Origin: Epiperipatus broadwayi
Lineage: Eukaryota; Onychophora; Udeonychophora; Euonychophora; Peripatidae
Reading direction: 5' to 3'
Length of the DNA: 64,000 nucleotides
Assembly: GCA_028023455.1 (NCBI GenBank)
Contig: JAQFVV010012395.1
Span: 3,100,001-3,164,000 of the forward strand
The notes under the pieces are model-generated. The model did no database searches. It was given only the letters and a program-made list of their open reading frames with translations, and was not told the DNA's origin. The stretch's first letter is position 1. Each line of letters starts with the position of its first letter. Below are positions 12,123 through 25,500 of the stretch, piece by piece. The position numbers and the translations under genes are program-made.

Positions 12123-15100
12123 ATATTTCTCAAATTAGTATTATGAGTTGTAAGGGTAGATTACAATCCGATTGAGTCCAGCCTTTGTTTACCCACACCA
12201 CCAAATCAAACTCATTTAAAATGTAAGATTAGCTAATAAATAGATAGTTGAGCATGCATTATCATTTTATAGAGTAAACATACACACGTATATATATACA
12301 CAACAAACGTTTATTTTATTAAATACTGTATTAAATAGATGCCACAAATTTCCCTTAGCTAATAAAAGGATAAAAAAACCTTAGTTAAAGAAACCATATA
12401 AATATATATGTATACTAATAATGAATTAAATGTCAATGTATTTTACATCACGATACAAGACTCTGTAAATATAGAGATGACCTAATGCAGAATGTGAAAG
12501 CAGAATTCTATTACATAATTTTGTTTTTACTTACAAACAATGTAATAACAATAGACACAGCAAAGGAAATAGAAATGCAAGTATATTAAACAACGAAAAC
12601 TAAACCCAATATAAAAGCAAACCCAGTTTATTTTTGTAGTCTTTTTTTATTTTTAAAAGGATATAATAGCTGTATAACACCAACATCTAAAGATCGAATG
12701 AATCTAAGAGAATATGGATGATTTATTTAAACATTTCAAATTATTCATCTAATCATCCTAGCGCAAAGTTATAAAAAACTACAGCTGATATTTAATCAGA
12801 AAAAAAATTGATAGATTCAGGTGGTTAGATAAAAATAACAACTAATTTTAAATTGACATTTAAAATAAAAACTGTGCTAATTGATATTTAAAATAAAAAC
12901 TGTGCTATTATTCGAATACAGATAAAATAAATAAATAGATATTGCCAGCATATATATAAATGATGAAATAATTCTTTTCTTATAACAGACATTAAATACC
13001 AAATAGCGAATTAAAGAAATTTAAGTCTTTTTATGAACTGCAGAGCAATGTATTCTGGTTAATTTAACATTGCCATAGGGCCGAAGTGCTATTGTTCTTG
13101 ACCATAGGAAGCGCAATGATTTAATAATATTCACCTGTATAATGCCTAAAGAAACAGAAGATGGGACATTATTTGACAAATTCATGGACATCAATCAAGT
13201 TGATTTGGAGAAAGTTTTAATTTATTATGTATTATTTTTTTACATATATATGTACGTTTCTAGAATTCTTTTTTATTTCACTTGTGTACTTGGAAATCTA
13301 AATATCTACAACTTGGAAGAGTCTACTGTAATTGAAATCAAGAAAGTACAGGGGGGAAGGTTGTTAAGTTAGACAAAATCTTTTTTTTGTTAAAGTTTAG
13401 GTTAGCTCTCCCTCTGTAGTGACATGATATTGGTCATCATCATCACTGTGATATGGAATAAGATAAGATTTTATTTGATATTATTCCATATTAAGAACAT
13501 ATGCTTGCTACAGGACTGAGTTTGTGTTGTTTATTTATTTATTTATTTTTGTTAACTAATGATCATTTATATTTGTTTATTCGGTATGAATGATTGAATG
13601 ATTAATTTTTTTTTTGCGTGGTTGTTTTTTTCTATCAACCATAGTAAATTTGTACTTAGTTTCCTCAAAGAAGGAACTTCTACAGCTGGAATTGGACAAT
13701 GAAGCTATTGTGCACACATTGATATATTATTGTAAAATAGTCCATTTCATGATCATTGTAATAATGAATTAATGATTTTTTTTTCTTTTTGTTAAATTTT
13801 ATCTGCTTTGTAAATAGTTAGTGCCTTGTCATGTAATCTATCATGGGTAAGAGTTGGAATAATGAATACATTTAATCATTTAGGGTAGAGCTAAATACTT
13901 GACACATACACAAATATATACATAATTTTTTTTTATCATGTTCAAAGTTTTGAATTTTTATTTTGTTAGTCAATAAACATTATTAACTTGATTTTCATTA
14001 AAATGATCTTTAGTTTGTCAAAATTATTTATCCATTCGTTCATCAATTTATAACCAGGTATACATGCATATACACACACTTTTCTTTTTATTTTATAATA
14101 TAGCAATATGATTAGATGAACCCTTCACTCAATTAGAACCTATATAGGGGTGTGGTAGTTGCTTTCTAAAGTAAATTTACCCCTGAAGAGAGCTGAAGGC
14201 AACATTGTCTGAGTTTGAATACTGATTTATAATGGAACTCAAAAGTAGGGTGAGATATGGATGAACTAGCCTAAATTGTATTTGAATTTAATGTGTAAAC
14301 TTAGAGCTAGCCCATTGAAGGTGGATACGATTAATGGTTAGATACTTCAATGGAATCGTTCATAGCATCCTACCAGAAGACCCTAGGTCCAACTGTAACG
14401 AGATGCATTTCCCTCTTCTGGCAGACCATTCAAATCTTAAAGTCCAATAACATATCATGAAGAATTAGCTTAGAATGTTTTGAAATACTCGAGCAGTTTT
14501 TCGATTATTCATAATTTATTGAGTCCTAGTCTTTCATTATATAAATATATTTTCACTAAAATATTTGCCATTATTGGATATTTAAAGAAGACACCCATTT
14601 CACTACCACCATTTTAATCCATATGGGAGGGTCTATACTGATTTATTAGAAAATAATGTAAAAACATTGCAAATAACAAACAATTAAACAGACAAGAAAA
14701 GACAATGTGTTTTTTTGACAGAATGAAATCACATGCATTATTACCAACAGTAAAAAACTAAAGCTGTAATGAACATATTGTAAGTAGGAAAGATAAAAAA
14801 TTAGATCAGTTTGGTAATGTTGATGGTAGAAGAAAGATTTTGTACTCATATAAAAGATGAGAATGTAATATTTTACATACTCCAGAAACAAATGTAATTA
14901 ATAAGTAAAAAACTAAGTGGCATTACAACCAGATTTGTGGCCAGTTTTATGAGGAATTATCTTTCTACTATTTTTTATTCATTAGCCATATTTTATCTTG
15001 TATCTTGCTAATTGAAACCACTGCTTAAAAATGCAATCATTCTGAAATTTTGAACTCAAACCTGCATATAAAGCCAAAATTGAAAAAAAAAAAATGAAAT

Positions 15101-17480
15101 AGGATAAAAAAAAATTCAAGGAGTCTTTACAGTTACTGAAAATGATATTGATAATCAAATAGAAAAAGTCAAAATAAATTAGGAATTACCTTTAACCCTA
15201 TATTAGCTATAAATATTTATATCATGAACATATGCACATATATATTACATATCTGTGTGTGTAATACAAATTATAATTTTTACTAACAGAGAAATATGTT
15301 TATGAAGAGACGTATAAATAGGTGTGGCAACATCAATGTTGATTCTTGTTAATCATTTGAATAACATTCTACTTATTTTTATAATTGTCAACATAATATA
15401 TAAGTTTATAATTGCTTTTTCCCATGCTGTTTCAAATGATGCTCGATACAACTTTGACTAACTGCTTTCAAACTCATTCTTTATCATTGATGCCAAATAT
15501 ATATATATATATTGTACCAGTCACTTCTATCTTTTTTTGATCACTGAGATTGCCACTAGATCCCTAACGACCTAGAAAATTTAATTTACATTGATCAAAA
15601 GTTAATGATGATGATTAATGCTATCAGCTAGACCCAGGGAGAGAAAGAGATCTTTAAGATTGTCCAGACAATTGAGAAAAGACATCAGAGACAAACATCA
15701 GCCAAACTAATTTTAAATAATTTTAAAATTTATTAAATTCAAGCAAAAAAATAAATCTCAGGCAAACAAAATATGAAAGTTTATTCTAAATTTCTGTAGC
15801 ATATTCATCCGTGAGTGTATGTGAGTATTGAAAACATTAAATATCCTGGCAGATAAGTTTGTTTTCTCAACTATGATTTAAAGAGAGATTTATAACATCT
15901 TCCTGCTAGCGATTTGTAAAAATTAATTCCAATTTCCCTATTTAGAGATTTCAAAAATAAAACAGTCTTGCAAAGAATACAACCAAGCAGTACAGGTCAG
16001 CTTTCCTTGGTCCAGAATAAAGTATCAGGACCAAGAATGTCATATGTCTTGCAGAACTGCTCATGATAAACCATGTTCAAGATTATTAGAAAAGATTACA
16101 ATTTTATGTAATCTTAAAGATAAAATAAAACCGCTGACCTAGGCAAAACAGAATGCTATAATCGATAAACCGCCAGCAAAAGATTTACAGTCTACAGGAA
16201 ATGCAAACCAAGCTTAAATAAATTAATTATAATGAAAAGGGGACAAGTGAGATAAAAAAAATTACTAATATCTGCCCAAGTATTTATCAAGGTTAGTAAT
16301 ATAAAAAAGGAAAAGAATACAAAGCATATCAAATATAAACTCATAATACAGTCAGATAAATAAATTGAAAATTTGAATTCATAAAACTAAGATTCCAATA
16401 CACGCTATAAATAAAATACCTAATAAAATACGTAAAGATATTTAAAATGAATAAGCAAAATGTATTATAAAGAGATGCTTCTTTTAAGCTGAGACTTTAG
16501 CAGAGACTTAAATCCTGGTTAGAATATGAAAATGTTTTACCTCGAGACATAGGGTTAGGCACGGCTGATGACTTTCAGAAGTACACACAGTTTATTTCAT
16601 TTTAAAGTTCCTACAAAGATTTTGGTTTCCATTTATATGTTCGGGAAGCTGGAGGCAATCCTAGGGATCAGTTCTTGTTTAAGCTTTTATGGCATGATCT
16701 TTGAAGAAACAATCTGGGATCCGGGGTCCATCTTTAGGTTGATTTAGCACTGCATGTTGTAGAAAAGATTCCTTGTGGCAGGTAATTTTAGCATTCTGCA
16801 GAGTGTAACGCTATTTAACAAATAGTGGTCCATTGTATGATAGCAGAATTTTCTATCACCAGACAGACAGCACAGCAAAAGATAATATTCAACGAGCAGA
16901 ATAAAAATGAATAGCTGAATAATAATTAGTCTGAAATCCCAGGGTTATTTATATGCACTTTTATCTCCCGCATCAACTTTAATTAGAAGTTTTTGCCCAG
17001 GCCAAATCTCTATCTCAAACTTAATCTTAATTAAAAATCTGACCAGGGTTTCTATCTTAAACAAAATTAATTTTAAAAAAGTAAATGCAAAATTAGATTA
17101 CAAAGAAAAAGGAATGCAATTAAAACTTTCCAAAATTAAAAGCTTTCTCAAAAGATTAAAACTTTTCAAATTAGAATGTTTTTACATTTTGATTAAAAAA
17201 AATAACTGTCAAAAGAAACTTATTTTTAAACTAAAAACTAAAATCTATTGAAGACAAAATTAAGATCACAGAATTTTAAAATATAGCTATGTATGACCGC
17301 TATAACATACAAAACTTTCAAATATTTTTCTTTTAAAAATTTATTAAAACAAAGGTTTTTTATTTTTATTTTGCAATGGAACTTTTGAAATGGATAAAGA
17401 ATCCAGTTCAATATATATATCACAAAAAAATCAAGTCAGATGTCACATGACCTAATTTAATAAGCTTGTATTTACAAATG
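12123..17480. other. AT-rich stretch without a confirmed gene
   Basis: It includes a small two-copy tandem repeat of period 28 (12853-12908) and a short frame at 13142-13372 whose first 25 codons look protein-like but lack supporting splice context. ATTTA-type repeats (about 13535) and an AATAAA lie near 13972. A more balanced patch at about 14100-14480 has tRNA-like boxes too degraded to call. Region 15600-17060 is less AT-rich, with no frame, and may be an old retroelement. Confidence 0.4.
12853..12908. repeat. Two-copy tandem repeat, period 28 bp
   Basis: The unit TTGACATTTAAAATAAAAAC plus TGTGCTAA at 12853-12880 is repeated at 12881-12908 with one internal change and a changed last base. 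Confidence 0.8.
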
Positions 17481-17482
17481 TT

Positions 17483-17697
17483 ATATATAGAGCTCGCAAA
17501 ACAAGCTAACAAGTTTTGTAGAATATCCCCAACCTCAGGCTGGTTTCTGCTACTGGCATTTTCAGTGAGGTGTTAGGATCTAATGCTTGAATATCCTAGC
17601 ACCTCACTGAGGATGCCAGTAGCAGAAACCAGTCTGAGGTTGGGGATATTCTATAAAGCTTGTTAAGAACTTGTTTTGTGAGCTCTCTATATAATAT
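17483..17697. mobile_element. Near-perfect long hairpin, about 215 bp, probably a fold-back MITE
   Basis: The left arm runs 17483-17579, the right arm about 17593-17697, with a loop of about 13 bases (CTAATGCTTGAAT). The inner roughly 65 bp pair almost without mismatch: AGAATATCCCCAACCTCAGG and TGGTTTCTGCTACTGGCAT face CAGTAGCAGAAACCAG and CTGAGGTTGGGGATATTCT. The outer parts (GAGCTCGCAAAACAAG against CTTGTTTTGTGAGCTC) pair with small indels. The ends sit in TATATA, so a TA target duplication is possible but cannot be separated from the palindrome. There is no coding region. The arms are distinctly less AT-rich than the flanks. The alternative is a locus making dsRNA or small RNA; a fold-back MITE is more likely. 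Confidence 0.75.
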
Positions 17698-18852
17698 AAG
17701 ATATTTTTTAAAAAACAAATAGGAGAAAAGTAATAGAATACTATAAATACAATTACTGCTTCATTTTATGGAAAATTTGTTAGAAAAAATATGAAATTTG
17801 GTATAGATTTTTATGTGAAAGGTGTAATCAGTAGTGCAAAAAATTAAATCTAATTATAGTTTTTGAAATTTGTCAAATCTGTGGTCATACACTATATACT
17901 TTTATTATCCACATGCATTGTTCTTTGGTGTGAAATATGCCAAAACAATTATTATTAATTTGTAGCCATCATTTTCATTTAAATTTGATTGTTCAATACA
18001 TTGATTCAAAAATATTGAAATTTTTTTTTTTAAAAAACACCCAGCATTTTTTAAATAGCAGTCATTTTGTAAGATTAATGACAGCATAGGATAGTGACTT
18101 TATTCATGTTATAAAAATTTGCATAGTTTTACAGTTATTAACAGAATAACTCGCCATGAATATGGGACTGTAGACTGTCCCGAAAGCGCTTGGCAGTAAA
18201 AATTTTGACAATTTATTAATAGCTTCATTAACTGTGCGCAGAGCACATATATATATATTAATCTTAGGATAAAGTAACATTTATAGTAAAATATACATTG
18301 TAATAAGAATTGTTTCATTATGCAATATTATATTATTATATTGATTATAGAATTAAAATAAAACTAATGCACTTACCTAATTTTTATAGAGTATTCTTGC
18401 AAGACAAATGCAAATTTCATTCAGTACAATAGATAATCAAAATTATATTTTTATACAATATTAAAATATGCATCAGCTAAAATATATTTATTCAATCAAT
18501 TTTGTTTTTAGATTCTTATGAAAAGCTATTTGGATAAAGAAAAGAGAGAGAGAGAGAAAATGATTTTATGCATTATTCAGCTAATAATTAACTTTTATAT
18601 GATAAAATTATTACTAAACATAAGTTGAAAATATTATTTATTTGCTCAATTTTAAATCAATAATCTCATAATTTGTTTTTTCCAAAAAATTAAAAAGTGT
18701 GGTAACTTCAAAAAAATAAATTTCATTCAGTACAAAATTAGTAAATAAATTTTGGTCATATGCAACAACAATGTGTATTAATATTAAATTTTAAAATGTA
18801 TACATTAACTAAAATATATTCATTCTATCAATCTAAGATTAAAATTCTTATG
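17698..18852. other. AT-rich stretch without a gene
   Basis: There are poly-A/T runs, a (GA)n microsatellite at about 18541-18558, and no frame or RNA gene that I can support. Confidence 0.4.
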
Positions 18853-18857
18853 AATGC

Positions 18858-19645
18858 TGTTAAGTATGTAGGTATATGTACATATGTAAAAGAAAGTAGT
18901 ATTTGTGAAAAAAATATAAATTATGTAAAAGTAAATGTATGTGTGTGCATGCTGAGAGCATTCACATTAAAAATAATTACTATAGATTAATTAAATAGAT
19001 TAATTAAAAAAAAGTAAATTCGAGAATAAAGATTAGCTATACTTATAAGTAATCAGTAATAGCAAAGATAAACATCTAAGTTAAAGTAAATAAAAGCCAT
19101 TGCAACTATGGAATATAGTTCCTGATCAGACTGATGATAATGAGAACTGATATATAAAATATGCATTGGAGTGTGAACTAACATGGACAACCACATGGGC
19201 ATCAGATAGCCAACCAGGAGAGATTATACTATACTGAGGAGTGCATGTAGTAGAACAAGAGAGGAACACTTGCTAGGTGACACTAGGTATGCAGACACAT
19301 CATCCAATGGCTGCTCTGGTCATCTCTTCTTCACCTTCAGCCTTGCTGAGAAGTTTACCTCCGAATGTACCAAAGTAAACTTAGGAACTCACAAACAGGT
19401 TGTATAGATCTATAATATTATTTTTGTAACCCTTCAGACCCATAATGTTATATCTATTATATAAAGTGCATAATATATATCGTATAACATTGCTAATAGT
19501 TAATTATCTTCAAGTATAACCCTCTGTAAATAAAACTTTGTTACTTTTAATTACTTGCTATGTCATTTCCATAATATTTTGAATATTTCTTTTATTAATT
19601 GTATTATGCAATCTAGAGGACAATAGAGTGTCTCTGGACACAGCA
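18858..19645 (+). repeat. 5' LTR of Gypsy element 1 (788 bp)
   Basis: It begins TGTTAAGTATGTAGG and ends CTGGACACAGCA. It aligns along its whole length with 21747-22505. Shared landmarks include GTAAAAGAAAGTAGTATTTG, AGATTAATTAAATAGATTAA, GAACAAGAGAGGAACACTTG, CGTATAACATTGCTAATAG-type sequence and AACCCTCTGTAAATAAAACT (19520), whose AATAAA fits a polyadenylation signal. Small indels separate the two LTRs, so the insertion is not very recent. Confidence 0.92.
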
Positions 19646-19647
19646 AT

Positions 19648-19661
19648 TGGTGCAGACATAG
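19648..19661 (+). other. Primer-binding site of Gypsy element 1
   Basis: TGGTGCAGACATAG starts two bases after the 5' LTR. A TGG start is expected for pairing with the CCA end of a tRNA primer. I cannot say which tRNA. Confidence 0.6.
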
Positions 19662-19969
19662 TCATATACCATATAATACTAAATTGTCCAAACACTTTAA
19701 TACTGTTGCACAATGCATTTACAACCCTTTTCTTACAGTTTACAGAACTTTATATCTCCCAACCTCAACTGTTAACAGTCAAATTTAATCACAGGCATAT
19801 ACAAACTCTGGGTGTAAGTCACAGTTTCTGAGATGAACCCACAGCAAATTGCATAATTGTCAGTCACTAACAATTAGTGCATTGACAGATGAATAGGTCG
19901 GAATCAAACTAGTCATATTTTTGGAGTGAACGGCTTATGGAAAATATATATATATATTTGCTAATTCAC

Positions 19970-20712
19970 TGAAATGCAACTGGCAATAACAAAATTCGAT
20001 GTCAGAGAGGCAAGTGAGTGGGCCCTGTATGTCCTCCAGATAGAAAAACTTCTAATTATAAACAGAATGGTTGAAGATAAATGTAAAACATCGACTTTGT
20101 TGTGTTTTTCTGGAAAAGGGATTATTGAAAGAGCTAGGCTCTGTGAACCTCATTTCCTGAGAAGTTAACATTCAATCAGGTCAAAGATCGTTTGTCTGAA
20201 TACTTTAACTCTCATCAATCTAGGCACATTGCCAGAGTCCATTTTAGAAATCGCCGACAAAGCATTAATGAGAAAATGCAAGATTATGATTTAGCCCTCC
20301 ATAATCTCACAAAAAAACTGCATTTATGACAGTCATGGAGTAAGCCCTCCTCAAACAATTCATATGTGGAATGAGTAGTAATAGACTTAGACAGCAGTTA
20401 TTAGCCAATAAAGGCATTAGTTATAATGAAGCTATCAAATATGATATAGCTCATGATCTGGTCTTAGAGCAAGCAAAAGAATTTGCTGATAATAAATTAG
20501 GAGACAATGATCAAACAGAAATTCACAAAGTTGACAAATCCGAGAAAAGGGTAGCTGGACAAAGGGGAATTAGTGATAGAAATAAAAGTTGAATAAAATG
20601 TTTTTGTTGTGGCAAACTGGGTCACATTGATAGAGAGCACTTCTACAAAGATGGACACTGTAAACACTGCAATAAAATAGGGAACTTTGAGAAAATAAGC
20701 AAAAACAAGAGA
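19970..20712 (+). pseudogene. Gypsy element 1 gag, broken
   Basis: The former structural protein is split over several frames. An N-terminal part (19974-20168) carries ALYVLQIEKLL and a conserved gag core block ending CEPHF. A middle part around 20255-20330 has a YDLALHNLTK-type block, followed by 20371-20592. Two nucleocapsid zinc knuckles follow (20596-20700): CFCCGKLGHIDREH, whose last Cys has become His, and CKHCNKIGN, whose His has become Asn. In a live element Gag packages the RNA in virus-like particles. Stops and frameshifts (for example at 20166 and 20590) show it is dead. Confidence 0.75.
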
Positions 20713-21042
20713 TTCGACCATGATAAGAGAAATAATAGCCATGAGGATATTAACAAAAATCTTAAGCCAAAGAAATTTGCTGTAATCAATATGTCAACTG
20801 ACCAATCACCAGAAATTTGAAGTGACCTTGAAAATTTAAGGAAAATCCCTAACTATAAAAATTGACAGTGATAGCAGGATGTTGTGAGTTTCCATGAATG
20901 ATTGGAAAACTATCTTGGCTGATATAAGACAGCCACTTAAGCTAATGCATACCAATCTCTTCAGAATGTCCTTGGCAACGCCATAAAAATCATAGGTATA
21001 ATTCGGGCTCCAATTTCTACCAACAATGGTAAAATAGTAAAA

Positions 21043-21732
21043 TTGCCATTGTATATAGTGCATGCCCCTATAAACCCTCTCATCATCCATGATTGGATCA
21101 ATCAACGTGGGATGAAAATATCTATAGTCAAAAACAGTGATATCAAAAGGTATACGAAAAAGTGTTCAAACTGTCAATCATGTGCAAAAGCATCTCCAGA
21201 CAAATTCAAATCCCGGAAAGAAGCCAAGAAATCATCCACAGAGAAAAATCAAGGTCATAGATTGCAGACCAAGCTTGATAAAAATTTTTCATCCAAAGAT
21301 TATGAAGTACCTACAGGTGCAATCTACAAATTTGCATCGCAAGAGTGTGTATGGGTCAAAAATAATCTCAACAAATTTTGGACAAAGGCGGAAATAGTAC
21401 GCCATTTAATGAAGCAAGTAGTGATCATCCGAATGGGGGCAGAAGTGTGTTACATAAACACATCAACCAGTTGTGGAAGGATGAAAGCAGAGAAGAAATA
21501 CTGCAATTGTTTCCAAAATGTGATAATAGCAATGCAGTTTCAGATGATAATAGAAACAGAAATCACTCCTATTGTGGATGAGTTACCTGCTACCCAGGAA
21601 CAAAAAAATACTACAAATTTCGAATCAAAAACCTCTCAACTTGAAAAGAGGGAAAGAAAAATTCCTTCCCATTTTAGTGATTATGTTTTAAATTCAGAGT
21701 CCTGTAAAAAAATAAAATACTTGAATCTCTGA
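21043..21732 (+). pseudogene. Gypsy element 1: fused remnant of protease end, integrase zinc finger and integrase C-terminus
   Basis: A 229-codon open frame survives because a large deletion removed RT, RNase H and most of integrase. Residues 1-45 look like the end of the protease region. CSNCQSCAKASP (21167-21202) resembles the second half of the integrase HHCC zinc finger. From about 21270, ECVWVKNNLNKFW then EIVRHL match the C-terminal chromatin/DNA-binding fold of K02A2.6-like integrases. After about 21440 the true continuation lies in another frame (21378-21581, VLHKHINQLW), so there is a frameshift. The long frame is a deletion by-product rather than a selected gene. Confidence 0.7.
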
Positions 21733-21733
21733 A

Positions 21734-21746
21734 CTTGGGGGAGGTT
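21734..21746 (+). other. Polypurine tract of Gypsy element 1
   Basis: CTTGGGGGAGGTT lies directly before the 3' LTR start TGTTAAATATG. This is the position and composition expected of the plus-strand primer. Confidence 0.75.
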
Positions 21747-22505
21747 TGTTAAATATGTAAGTATATGTATAGATATATGTAAAAGAAAGTAGTATTTGTG
21801 AAAATATATATAATAATAATAATGTAAAAGTAAATGTATATGCATGTATGGTGAGTGCATACACATTAAAAATAAGTACTACAGATTAATTAAATAGATT
21901 AATTAAAAGAAAGTAAATTTTGAGAATAAAGATTAATTTAGTAATCGGTAATAGCAAAGATAAACATCTTAGTTAAAGTAAAGAAAGCCACTCCAACAAT
22001 GGAATGTAGTTCCTGATCAATGATGATAATGAGAGCAGATATGTAAAATATGCATTGGAATGTGGACTCAACATGGTCAACCACGTGAACAGCAAATAGC
22101 CAACCATGAGATATTATACAACAACTGAGGAGTGCATGTAGAAGAACAAGAGAGGAACACTTGCTTGGTGAAGCTCCAGGTATGCAGATTTGTCATCCAA
22201 TGGGTGCTCTGCTTACCTCTCCACCTTCAGACTTGCGGAGAAGTTTATCTCTGAACGAGCCAAAGTAAACTTAGGACTCTCAAACATGTCGTATAGATCT
22301 ATAATATTATTTTTGTAAGCCTTCGGACCCATAATATTAAGTCTAAAATGTATATAAAGTGTATAATATATATATCATATAACATTGCTAATAGTTTATT
22401 ATCTTCAATTATAACCCTCTGTAAATAAAACTTTATTACTTTTAATTACTTGCCATTATTGTATTATGCAATCCAGAGGGCAATAGAATGCCACTGGATA
22501 CAGCA
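21747..22505 (+). repeat. 3' LTR of Gypsy element 1 (759 bp)
   Basis: It runs from TGTTAAATATGTAAG to CTGGATACAGCA, followed by the target duplication AATGC. It matches the 5' LTR with substitutions and several small indels, including loss of a segment present at about 19565-19605. Confidence 0.92.
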
Positions 22506-22510
22506 AATGC

Positions 22511-25500
22511 TAATTTTGTCTGAAGCTAAAATATGGTCATTGTAATTGTTAATTATTTTGGGCTAAAAAAGAGAGAGAGAGAAAATAATAATTCCATGCA
22601 TTATACAATTAATTGACTCTATATGATCAAAGATTTCTAAACATAAATTTAAAATATCTTAATTTTTACATTTTTTTATTAATATATTTAAATAAATTAT
22701 CAAAATTATACAATTTTATTTTATATTTTGTTACACATATATCAAAGAAAGAACAAAAACAGTTTTTTTTTTTTTTGGAACAGTATTATAAATGTCTATA
22801 TAACCCAAAGAAATGTATTTGAAGAAAGATCTTATAAATACTCTAAAAAATAATTGTTTGTTTCTTTATTATTGAAATATGTTGTTATAAATATTTATAT
22901 AAATCAAAAGTTTTGAATCTTATCTATATACATTACAATTTCTAAAATATTATATAAAAATATAATAGATATAAGAGCAAAACATTTGAATTCTAAAAAT
23001 TTCTGGCAAGTTAGATATCACGTTTGTCACAATCTACAATAGAAAAATGTCTACTCTTCCCCCTCCAATTTTACAATTAAAGAAAAAGTTATAAATAATT
23101 ATTTTATAACTTATTTGTTATGATGAATTTTAAAAATGGATAATAATTATATTTGCACATGAAATTTTCCAATGTGTAAAAAGAATGCCAGAGAGGATCC
23201 AGGAAAAATTAATATCTCATTAATTAAAACTGCCACCTACATAAAATTTCACTAAATATCTGAATATTATACACAAGCTTACATTGCATATTACTAAATA
23301 ATATCAATTCAAACATACAATATAATGATATTGCAAACAAAGTAAACAAGGTGGCAGAATGCTGCAATTTTCCATTGAATTCAAAGAAAGGGTTAAATCA
23401 ATAGTCTCTTATTTGTTTCTGATATATTCAAGATAAGGATTGTTTTTGTTGTATACAGTAGAAAAATACAGTATTGGCGGGGAAAAAAAGATGTAATCAT
23501 TTACATTAATAAAACTATAACAATCAACTATACATTACATTTTTTAATTTAATGTTTATTTAATTATGATTGCATTTTTATTAAATAAGTTTGTAAACTA
23601 TTACTTTAAAAAAAATACTAAGTAACAGCCCTGCAAAAAAGAAATTCAAAGTTTTAATGGTTAGATATTATAAAAATAAACAAGTTTCATAAATTTTAAT
23701 ATGTACAGTATTATTCTTTCCTCCTACATGTAAGAAGCATAATGGCAGACTGTTAATTAAGAATCAGTTATTATAATGTTTTTAAGCAGTATATATTTCC
23801 AAAGATTTTTTTATTTCTTTATATGCTTAATAAAATGTTTATTCATTAATTATCACTTTTTTTTTTTCCAATTTCAACCTTTTTTTTTTTTTTTTTCATC
23901 ATAGGGAAATCATTATAATTGCTTAGATTTTATATTAGATTTATGAGGTATTTTGAAGAATCAATTGAGCTCACTAATACACATGTAAATATAAATATCC
24001 ACAAGAATTTGTCTTTCTGCACTAGTAAACATGCATTGATATAAATTTTAGATTAAAATAGTCATTATGAGAAAATTAGAATTGTACTAAATTAAAAAGG
24101 GCATATCAGTTTAATGTCATATTGAAACAGCATAGCCTCTGTAGAAATCTTCAAGTAATTTGGAGTTACATATATAATTAATTATTCCTAATCAAATTTA
24201 AATTCGTCAGCCAATCATACTACCAAGTATGAGCTCATGCTAAAAGTACCAACTCATCAGTTCTCATAATATAGTTGCTTCATAAATAAACATTGCTTAT
24301 AGCCCATCTATGAACCACTTAGTGAAAAGGTTTTGTGTTTTGTTATCTATTTCTTTTAGTTTTATGTCATAATTGAAAAATTTAACTTATTGCTAAATTG
24401 ATTGGACAATTTATTTAAGAGTATTTACTTTATATTATTTTCAGTTTAGCATTATGTACATTTGGTTCATATGTACACATCTGCACATACATACTGGTTT
24501 GAAAAATTATAATGCAAAAATGTAAACAAACCAAAAATTTACTCTTCTTGAAGCATATAGAGTAATTTAGTGCATAATTTGAAAAATTAAATCAATAGTT
24601 TTCAAGTAGTATTAAAATGGCATTGGAAAATCTCAAAATTTTCAATCTGTCTGCTCACTTAGTAGTTCATAGATTTTGCAATATCATTAATCAATCAGAG
24701 AAAATTTTCTAAAAAAAATAGAAAAGTAAAAAAAAAAAAATTGTTTCTGAAAATTTTAATTTAAAATAACAAAAAGGAATGAGAAGAAATCATCATCAAC
24801 ACTTCATTTCTAGCTTCTTAGCAGCCATAGTAATAACTTCCACCATAGGAAAATAATTAATTATAGCCATTTACACGAATTAGAATAATATATCTGTATT
24901 ATTAGTTTTGTTTGTATTGGGGGTGTAATCTCAGGGGAAATGCATTTGTATTGAGAGTAAGCAGTAAATAAATAATAATAATGGATGAAAATATATTGAA
25001 GAAAAATTTCTAGCTGATTAAAAATTAATATAATAAGATAAGATAGAAAATAATTCATCAAGTGGATTGCTGAAATTATATAAGTGGCACACCAAGATTG
25101 CACAATTTTTTTTAATTGACCCCCCCTCCTTTTTTTTTTAAATGTGAAAAACGTTATCTACATTTTTTCTGAAGAACTTTTTTATGAGAATGTAAAATCC
25201 TGTGTTATATCTTCTTTATCAATGGTGGTACACATGCACAAACTAATATATTTTCACTATTTTTAAGTTGTACTGAATATATTTCTCTGTATTTAGAAAT
25301 CCAAAACAATCAGTTCTAAATTGTGACTAGTTTCCTGATAAGAGAGCTATTGATATGTCCTTATTTCTACTAAAAAATATTGATTATATTGTTGTTGTTT
25401 TTTGCTAGAATTCAGTTATATGAAGTTTTATAAAATATGGTTCCAACAAATAAAACTTCTTGATTCCCAGAGAAATACGACACTGTTGACTCTCAATATT

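Larger units (their letters stand above)
18853..22510 (+). mobile_element. Complete but internally deleted Gypsy-type LTR retrotransposon, with 5-bp TSD AATGC
   Basis: The element proper is 18858-22505 (3648 bp) and is flanked by AATGC on both sides (18853-18857 and 22506-22510). LTRs are 18858-19645 and 21747-22505, both TG...CA. A primer-binding site follows the 5' LTR and a polypurine tract precedes the 3' LTR. The interior is only about 2.1 kb and holds gag remains, a protease trace and the C-terminal end of integrase. Reverse transcriptase, RNase H and the integrase core are missing. The copy is therefore non-autonomous. The gag zinc-knuckle spacing and integrase tail place it near K02A2.6-like Gypsy elements. 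Confidence 0.92.

Noticed and set aside
13142-13372. Frame starting MPKETEDGTLFDKFMDINQV, followed by ATTTA repeats and an AATAAA resembling a 3' UTR
   Set aside because: Only about 25 codons look protein-like, then it becomes AT-rich noise. There is no acceptor, and no homology that I recognise. It remains a weak candidate for a terminal exon.
14100-14480. Patch with tRNA-like boxes, possible SINE
   Set aside because: A- and B-box matches are poor and not in the right order or spacing.
15600-17060. Less AT-rich region, possible old LTR or TRIM element
   Set aside because: No paired repeat, frame or target duplication could be found inside the window.
20497-21105. Minus-strand frames of 81 and 89 codons
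   Set aside because: They are antisense shadows of the Gypsy element 1 gag and protease region.
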